A program made the translations under genes and the position numbers. Positions 14,727-18,670 of a stretch of DNA of 18,670 nt are shown piece by piece. The notes beneath the pieces are model-generated. The model searched no databases. It was given only the letters and a program-made list of their open reading frames with translations, and was not told the DNA's origin. Source of the stretch: Holophagaceae bacterium (GTDB lineage Bacteria > Acidobacteriota > Holophagae > Holophagales > Holophagaceae); contig JANXQX010000033.1 of assembly GCA_025353305.1 (NCBI GenBank), forward strand, positions 1 to 18,670, given 5' to 3'. The number at the start of each line of letters is the position of its first letter. Position 1 is the stretch's first letter.

Positions 14727-14976
14727 GAGAAACTCCGGTTGTCTTGACGCTGGTGTTTGCATCAGTTGTGTTGGTGGGGGCAGGACGCATCTCGTAGGTG
14801 TTTGAGGCAGATTCAGAGGCACTGCAACCGCTGCAACCAGCCCTGGGGGTAGGCGCTGCGATTTCGGGGCGTGTGAGCAGGAACGCAGCCACAGCGAGGC
14901 CCATCACGACCGCCGCCAGGGCGAGCATCAATTGGCGCTTGGAGGTGATTCGAGGCAGAGCAGCCTTACGATTCAT
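14683..14976 (-). CDS. 97-aa single-pass membrane protein with CSGC motif
   Basis: A 97-residue protein between the channel and adaptor genes. A basic N-terminus (MNRKAALPRITSKR) leads into one membrane helix (about 16-35), then a likely periplasmic part with the Cys pair Cys48/Cys51 in RAGCSGCSAS and a Thr/Asn/Lys-rich tail. A CxxC next to the membrane is a plausible Cu(I)/Ag(I) or redox site. The start begins 13 bases after the channel stop; its ribosome-binding site (GGAA) is weak. The 44-base overlap with the adaptor start suggests coupled translation and could help set subunit ratios. Similar small Cys proteins sit in other metal-efflux operons, but I cannot name the family. The tail lies in the overlap with cusB, so its sequence is constrained by both frames. 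Confidence 0.6.
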   Translation of the reverse strand: MNRKAALPRITSKRQLMLALAAVVMGLAVAAFLLTRPEIAAPTPRAGCSGCSASESASNTYEMRPAPTNTTDANTSVKTTGVSHEKRNQRAPAKPLH

Positions 14977-14989
14977 ACAAGGTTCCGCA

Positions 14990-16408
14990 TCACATGGATT
15001 TCGAAGGAGCGCCGCTGTCTCCCTTGACGGCAGTGGCGCCTGACTTTGACGACGTGGCCATCGCTGGTCCACCAGGTGTGCCGCCCATCCCGAGGGGTCC
15101 CGCAGCAAGGCCCTGGGCGCTAATGGCGGGTGTCCCCGCGAGGTTGATTTCCTCGGTCGCGATTTGGATTGCTTCCGCCTGAGCTAGAGCCTGTAGGAGC
15201 CCCCCACGATCGGCCACCCATCCATTGAGAGTCTCCAATACACTCAGAAAGGGGACCCGCCCAGTCTCGTACTGGGCAAGGGTGGCACGGAAGCTGGATT
15301 CACTCTGCACCAGCAAGCCGTCCCGATAGATCTGTATGGTTCCAAGCGCTGAGTCAAGTTGAGCGAAACGTTCACGAGTGCGTTGGTTCAAGATATTTCG
15401 CACGCTTGTAGTTTCGGAGCCTTGTGACTTGCGTCGCCAATCCTGCTCACTCACCGCCCGCTGCTGCTTTTGTTTCGACCAGATCGGGAGGGAGATCGAA
15501 AAGCCAACTGACCACATAGGCTCAAGAGCTCCCCGGGGCATAACGGCACCGCTTACCGCGAAGTCTGGATAGCGATCCCTTTTCGCCAGATCCAGGCTTA
15601 GCTCGGCCTGTTTCACGCCGAGCCGCGCGGCCTGGAGTTCAGGGCTTTGAGCCTCGGCCTGGGCCAAAATCCCTTCGCCCGATGTGGCTTGGAATTGCAT
15701 CTGTTCTAGTGAAGCTTTCGTAGCGATGGGCGAATCCTCAGTGGATCCACGCAGGCGATTCAGAGCCGCCGAGTAACCGCGTTCCTCTGCCTGAAGAGAA
15801 AAGCGCGTTTGTCTGAGGCGATTCCGTTCGAGTTGAGCCCGGAGCAGATCTGCTTGCGCACCTTGCCCCACTTCATAGCGTGCCTTGGTAATGGACTCGG
15901 CATTCTCCAAAAAGATCGCCTGATCTTCCAGCAGCCGGAGCTGGCCGCGAACCAGCAGTAATCCGAAATATGCGCGTTTGACATCCGCTTGAATGCCCAA
16001 TCGTGTTCGCTCGACCGCAACTTTCGAGATATCGGCACCGAGCCCAGCGACTTCCCCGCGTAGGCTTCTTTTGCCAGGCCATGGAAGCGGCTGGGTGAAC
16101 ATCACCTGGTAGAACGATGTCTCCATCTTTCCGACCTGGATGCTCTTGAAACTATCGTTCTGAATACCTAGTGACAGGCTCGGATCGGGAAGTGCTTTCG
16201 CTTGGGGAATGCGTTCGAGATCGGCTTCCACCAAGGCTTTGGATTTGGCGAAATCTGGGTTTTGGTTTAGAGCTTCATTGATGAGGGATTTGAGGACAGA
16301 GTCCTCTGCAGTCGCCGGTTCCTGATGGGACGGGACGGCTGGCTCCTGGGATTGGGCTCTGCCGACCATCGGCATGAGGCCCAAGGCCAGGCACAGAAAT
16401 GTGCGCAT
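14990..16408 (-). CDS. cusC: Outer-membrane efflux channel, CusC/TolC type
   Basis: A 472-residue outer-membrane efflux protein. A Sec signal peptide (1-18, ending GRA) lacks a lipobox, so unlike E. coli CusC it is probably not a lipoprotein. Two OEP repeats follow (about 40-225 and 230-430), each with long helices; typical segments are DPSLSLGIQND, FTQPLPWPGKRSLRG, YEVGQGAQADLLRAQLER and YETGRVPFLSVLETLN. The PWPGKR motif is characteristic of metal-efflux channels. The last ~40 residues are Gly/Ala/Met-rich and look disordered. In the assembled complex it forms the exit duct for the pump. GGAG six bases before the ATG fixes the start. It follows the Cys-rich leader gene after 60 bases and precedes the 97-aa gene. 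Confidence 0.94.
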   Translation of the reverse strand: MRTFLCLALGLMPMVGRAQSQEPAVPSHQEPATAEDSVLKSLINEALNQNPDFAKSKALVEADLERIPQAKALPDPSLSLGIQNDSFKSIQVGKMETSFYQVMFTQPLPWPGKRSLRGEVAGLGADISKVAVERTRLGIQADVKRAYFGLLLVRGQLRLLEDQAIFLENAESITKARYEVGQGAQADLLRAQLERNRLRQTRFSLQAEERGYSAALNRLRGSTEDSPIATKASLEQMQFQATSGEGILAQAEAQSPELQAARLGVKQAELSLDLAKRDRYPDFAVSGAVMPRGALEPMWSVGFSISLPIWSKQKQQRAVSEQDWRRKSQGSETTSVRNILNQRTRERFAQLDSALGTIQIYRDGLLVQSESSFRATLAQYETGRVPFLSVLETLNGWVADRGGLLQALAQAEAIQIATEEINLAGTPAISAQGLAAGPLGMGGTPGGPAMATSSKSGATAVKGDSGAPSKSM

Positions 16409-16468
16409 GGCTTACTCCGGAAATGTTGAGATGTGTCTGATCTGCTTAGGAAATACGCAGACCGTCTC

Positions 16469-16918
16469 TTAATTCCGGAAGACTGAAAGCATGGCTAGAC
16501 GTTGGAGGCATCGCGAGGGAGGGGGAGCGCCTCCCAGGTAACTGGCACCAGCTTGAAGGATTGAACGACTCGTATTATTTGTAACCTGGGCTACATGAAG
16601 AGGCCAGGGATGAGGCTCCAGCTTTGGCTCTGGATCCTTCGCTGGTTCCCCGGCCTTCTTGGAGACCGTGGCTACGCTTGTATTGAAATTGTTTGTGGAG
16701 CAACCGCTGGAAGATTTAGAGCAAGGGTCCGGACTCTTCGGCGGCGCCGCTGGCTGGGCAGGTCCCTTGCACTTGCAGAGATCGTCTGATGGAGCCCCGC
16801 ATCCGCAGGCACAGTCTTGGAGTGCGGGAACCACCGCAATTCGTACACCCTCCACCGACCCCGAGAGGGTCAGCAGGAAGAGCGCCACGAGGCGGAGGAT
16901 CAAGCGCAACCGGATCAC
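16469..16918 (-). CDS. Cys-rich small exported protein, unknown
   Basis: A 149-residue protein at the head of the efflux block. From a GTG start (with AAGAAGGGAAAG before it) the N-terminus is a basic-hydrophobic signal sequence (RLRLILRLVALFLLTLSGS), then a Cys-dense region: DCACGCG, LCKCKG and PCSKSSSGC (Cys36, 38, 40, 48, 50, 66 and 73). The rest is Pro/Lys/Glu-rich and ends SRCLQRLAMLSVFRN. CxCxC and CxC clusters are typical soft-metal ligands, so periplasmic Cu(I)/Ag(I) sequestration or sensing is a reasonable inference. A longer in-frame ATG start 43 codons upstream (17047) would put a non-signal extension before the hydrophobic part and is less likely. No family is recognised. Leader genes in copper operons often encode small Cys-rich proteins, for example the CopL/CruR kinds, which this recalls only in composition. 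Confidence 0.62.
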   Translation of the reverse strand: MIRLRLILRLVALFLLTLSGSVEGVRIAVVPALQDCACGCGAPSDDLCKCKGPAQPAAPPKSPDPCSKSSSGCSTNNFNTSVATVSKKAGEPAKDPEPKLEPHPWPLHVAQVTNNTSRSILQAGASYLGGAPPPSRCLQRLAMLSVFRN

Positions 16919-16970
16919 CTTTCCCTTCTTGAGATATCGAACGTCCCCTGACGCTTGTGCCAGGTTTCTT

Positions 16971-16976
16971 ATAATA
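16971..16976 (-). promoter_or_regulatory. Possible -10 element of the efflux cluster
   Basis: On the minus strand the AT-rich patch GCATATTATAAG includes TATTAT, close to a sigma-70 -10 consensus, about 55 bases before the GTG start of the Cys-rich gene. No good -35 lies 16-18 bases upstream (nearest is TGCAGA), so if real it would need an activator, as copper-responsive promoters often do. Weak evidence. Confidence 0.3.
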
Positions 16977-17108
16977 TGCGTAAAACTCGGACCTCTGCAT
17001 CTCTTTTCTGAAATGAAAGTCCCCTTTGTGACCTTTGCTATAGCCACTCATTTAGCTTGTATGGCTGAACAGATTCCTCTCCCACCCCCTGCATTCAACA
17101 TTTACAAG

Positions 17109-17126
17109 AATGAACGGCGTTCAATT
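17109..17126. promoter_or_regulatory. Palindrome TGAAC-N3-GTTCA, possible operator
   Basis: The sequence holds TGAAC and GTTCA separated by three bases (core 17111-17123), flanked by AT. Short perfect palindromes of this shape are typical of operators for helix-turn-helix repressors such as TetR-type proteins. It is about 190 bases before the leader gene start, too far to overlap the -10-like patch, and no regulator gene is in the window. A five-base arm can arise by chance. Confidence 0.3.
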
Positions 17127-17129
17127 TGA

Positions 17130-17261
17130 CGTTTGGTCGAGTGGATTCACAGCAGCTCCGTGGTCAATGTGGTCTTTACAAGCGGGGTCGGAAGGAAAGC
17201 CGCTGCCGCCCTGGATGTGCCGGTATTGGTTGAACAGGTCATGAAACACTGCGGGCCATGA
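17130..17261 (+). pseudogene. Possible coding remnant, plus strand
   Basis: A 43-codon open stretch that reads RLVEWIHSSSVVNVVFTSGV then GRKAAAALDVPVLVEQVMKHCGP and a TGA. The alternation of hydrophobic strand (VVNVVFTSG), helix (RKAAAAL) and strand (VPVLVE) looks like the end of an alpha/beta domain rather than random sequence. It has no ribosome-binding site and no ATG near its start, and an in-frame stop precedes it. It may be the tail of a gene truncated by an old rearrangement. I do not recognise the family. Confidence 0.25.
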
Positions 17262-17329
17262 GATGATTCAGCAGGGACTGGGCTGGGCTGCCCTCCGCGA
17301 TGGAGTCCATCTGGTTTCCTTCACCGTGA

Positions 17330-17363
17330 AAGCCAGCACTCTGCAGATGCATGGTGCTGGCTT
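17330..17363 (-). terminator. Stem-loop downstream of the DUF5666 gene
   Basis: Ten-base perfect inverted repeat (AAGCCAGCAC and GTGCTGGCTT) with a 14-base loop, about 70 bases past the stop of the DUF5666 repeat gene. On the minus strand the stem is followed by only a short T-rich start (TTTCA), so termination would be weak or Rho-assisted. Its location between two transcription blocks supports a terminator role. Confidence 0.45.
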
Positions 17364-17431
17364 CCGTAAGCTTATTGTCGATGTTGTGACGGTGCCTGTT
17401 TCTAACTCAGGTCTTCAGGTTGAGGACTGCC

Positions 17432-18670
17432 TTACATGCCTCCCCCACCCATTCCGCCCATGCCGCCAAGTACGAGCCGTGTGGCCACGAGGGTTGAACC
17501 CGAGGGGGTTCCGATGGCTTCCACCCTGCTGCCTACCTTGACTGCTCCCCAAAAGCTGGCTGCCGTCACTGTAGCGCCTTGGGAAGCATAGGTGGTGGTG
17601 GAGGTGACACTGACCGTGAAGCCGTTGAGGACGAGCGTCTGCGCGCTGGCATTCACCGAGGTCACCGATCCCATCAGATCGCTGGAGCCCATCCCGCCGC
17701 CGCTGCCGGTCATTTCAGAAATCCGAAGGGCGTAGGCAAACCCAGCAGTGTTCTTCCGCGTCGAGTCGGCCATCACGGCCACCCAGTCGCCTACCTTCAG
17801 TTGTGAGGCGGTCATGGGGGTGTCGTGGGACATGATCAACGTAGAGCTGTCCAACCAGAAAGTCGTTCCCGACACCGTGAGGGTCATGGCAGTCAAGTCC
17901 AGGGCGGTGATCGTACCGTTCACCTGCAGGTTGCTCATCCCAGATCCAGAGCCCATCCCGCCGCCCATGCCCATGGATTCCACTTCGACCCGGGTGGCGT
18001 TCACGGTAGTGGTCGAACCTGAGGCCAGGCTTCCTTCAACTTCCACCATGGCGCCTTCTGCCAGAGTGCCGACGACCGTCGCCTGGGCGTAGTTCACTGT
18101 GAGGGACATCAAGTTGAAGGTTTTGGCTGTGGTGTTCAGGTTCAGCACCAGCCCCCGAAGCCCCATTCCGCTCCCTGGATTCCCCACAGCACCCGTTACG
18201 TTTACCCAAGCGGCAGTGATCTGCGTGCCGGAGACGGTACCGCGGACCTGCGCCCAGGCGCCGTTCGCCAAGGTGCCGTTCACGGTGGCGGAGCTGTAAC
18301 TAACGCTCCAGGTACCCAGGTTGAATGTTTTGGCCGTGGTGTTGAGGTTGGAGACTTGCCCCATGGTGCCATCCTGGCTGGTGTTCATGCCGGGCTTGCG
18401 ATGTTCGACGCGGGTAGCCATGTAGGCGCCATCGGCCAGAAAAGAACCATGCACCGACACGAAATCCCCCGCATGGAAGTCCGCCATGGTGAGGCTTGTA
18501 TAGGTTCCGTCCTGGTTCTCCTGAGCGAGCTGGGTGAGAGCATTCATCTGAATCGACTGGCCCATGACGGTCATGCGGGCAGAGGACTGGTCAAGCGCCT
18601 GGATCGATCCCATGAAGGAGGGCATGACCTGGACGCTCTGCATGGTGTAGCCGCTTCCACCCATGCCCAT
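17432..18670 (-). CDS. Multi-domain DUF5666 repeat protein, 5' end outside window
   Basis: The visible 412 codons run off the window's right edge, so the true start and any signal peptide are missing. Five beta modules of the DUF5666 kind follow each other: about residues 20-91, 104-159, 172-231, 248-318 and 333-401 of the visible part. Each has the G-x-(V/I)-x-x-(L/V)-(D/N) opening, a central strand, and 'VGDWVAV' or 'GAMVEVEG' before the ATRVE-type ending. Modules 2 and 3 share LNTTAKTFNL and are recent duplicates, visible also in the DNA. Linkers and the C-terminus are Gly/Met-rich (MGMGGGMGSGSGM, GGMGGMGGGGM), a composition that could bind Cu(I)/Ag(I) or simply be flexible. Probably periplasmic or surface-exposed; function unknown. 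The small protein at the opposite end of the window carries a similar single module. Confidence 0.82.
   Translation of the reverse strand: MGMGGSGYTMQSVQVMPSFMGSIQALDQSSARMTVMGQSIQMNALTQLAQENQDGTYTSLTMADFHAGDFVSVHGSFLADGAYMATRVEHRKPGMNTSQDGTMGQVSNLNTTAKTFNLGTWSVSYSSATVNGTLANGAWAQVRGTVSGTQITAAWVNVTGAVGNPGSGMGLRGLVLNLNTTAKTFNLMSLTVNYAQATVVGTLAEGAMVEVEGSLASGSTTTVNATRVEVESMGMGGGMGSGSGMSNLQVNGTITALDLTAMTLTVSGTTFWLDSSTLIMSHDTPMTASQLKVGDWVAVMADSTRKNTAGFAYALRISEMTGSGGGMGSSDLMGSVTSVNASAQTLVLNGFTVSVTSTTTYASQGATVTAASFWGAVKVGSRVEAIGTPSGSTLVATRLVLGGMGGMGGGGM

Larger units (their letters stand above)
16919..17431. other. Gene-poor stretch upstream of the efflux block
   Basis: About 510 bases separating the DUF5666 repeat gene from the Cys-rich leader gene. 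I see no convincing complete gene in it on either strand. It holds a ten-base stem-loop near the DUF5666 gene, a short palindrome, an AT-rich patch that could be a -10 element, and a short plus-strand coding-like segment. It is the best place for the promoter and control sites of the efflux cluster. Confidence 0.6.

Noticed and set aside
17263..17541. Plus-strand ORF of 92 codons running into the DUF5666 gene
   Set aside because: Its second half is antisense to the DUF5666 C-terminus and its first part contains the stem-loop; no start signals.
17432..18670. Repeats in the DUF5666 gene as a possible CRISPR or satellite array
   Set aside because: The repeats are in-frame protein modules of unequal length, not short direct repeats with unique spacers.

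Overview
The window is a Gram-negative bacterial locus of moderately high GC. An outer-membrane efflux channel, an RND pump with periplasmic adaptor, and an outer-membrane barrel with an N-terminal heme motif all imply two membranes. I lean towards Acidobacteriota (Holophagae/Geothrix-like) from general familiarity with these families, but nothing here proves the taxonomy. Every gene I can support lies on the minus strand, so transcription runs from high to low coordinates. Nearly all genes are packed head to tail, with good Shine-Dalgarno sequences and several ATGA or longer overlaps. I found no tRNA, rRNA, CRISPR array, insertion sequence or integrase.

Layout in transcription order. (1) 18670-17432: the 3' part of a large exported protein made of five DUF5666-like beta modules joined by Met/Gly linkers; its 5' end is outside the window. 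(2) About 17431-16919: a 510-base stretch with a hairpin, a short palindrome and probably the main promoter. (3) 16918-9917: a copper/silver efflux block comprising a small Cys-rich exported protein, a CusC/TolC-like channel, a 97-aa membrane protein with a Cys pair, a CusB-like adaptor with a heavy-metal-binding domain, and a CusA/SilA-type pump that keeps the Met residues of the copper site. (4) 9920-7514: a molybdenum-cofactor-sulfurase-like class V aminotransferase overlapping the pump gene by ATGA, then two related secreted 'CPV...YYxCCxxC' metal-domain proteins with a 49-aa membrane microprotein between them. (5) 7343-5736: an outer-membrane barrel protein with one CxxCH heme motif, and an 86-aa membrane protein. 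(6) 5716-2793: a membrane sensor kinase that has lost its phospho-accepting His, a 108-aa membrane protein, a 60-aa protein, an orphan homologue of the ATP synthase epsilon subunit, and two micro-ORFs. One micro-ORF looks like a copper P-type ATPase reduced to its first and last few residues. (7) 2769-18: a membrane class III nucleotide cyclase, a membrane-anchored TPR protein, a membrane-anchored cytochrome c and a small exported DUF5666/CusF-like protein.

Taken together, the centre exports Cu(I)/Ag(I) from periplasm and cytoplasm to the outside, with several small periplasmic or membrane proteins that could bind or deliver the metal. The flanking genes add heme proteins (electron transfer) and signalling proteins (degenerate kinase, cyclase). 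Whether all belong to one regulon is inferred only from strand, spacing and overlaps. The most notable points are the sulfur-enzyme/pump coupling, the orphan epsilon-like subunit, the His-less kinase, the copper-ATPase relic, and the large number of uncharacterised small membrane or Cys-rich proteins.
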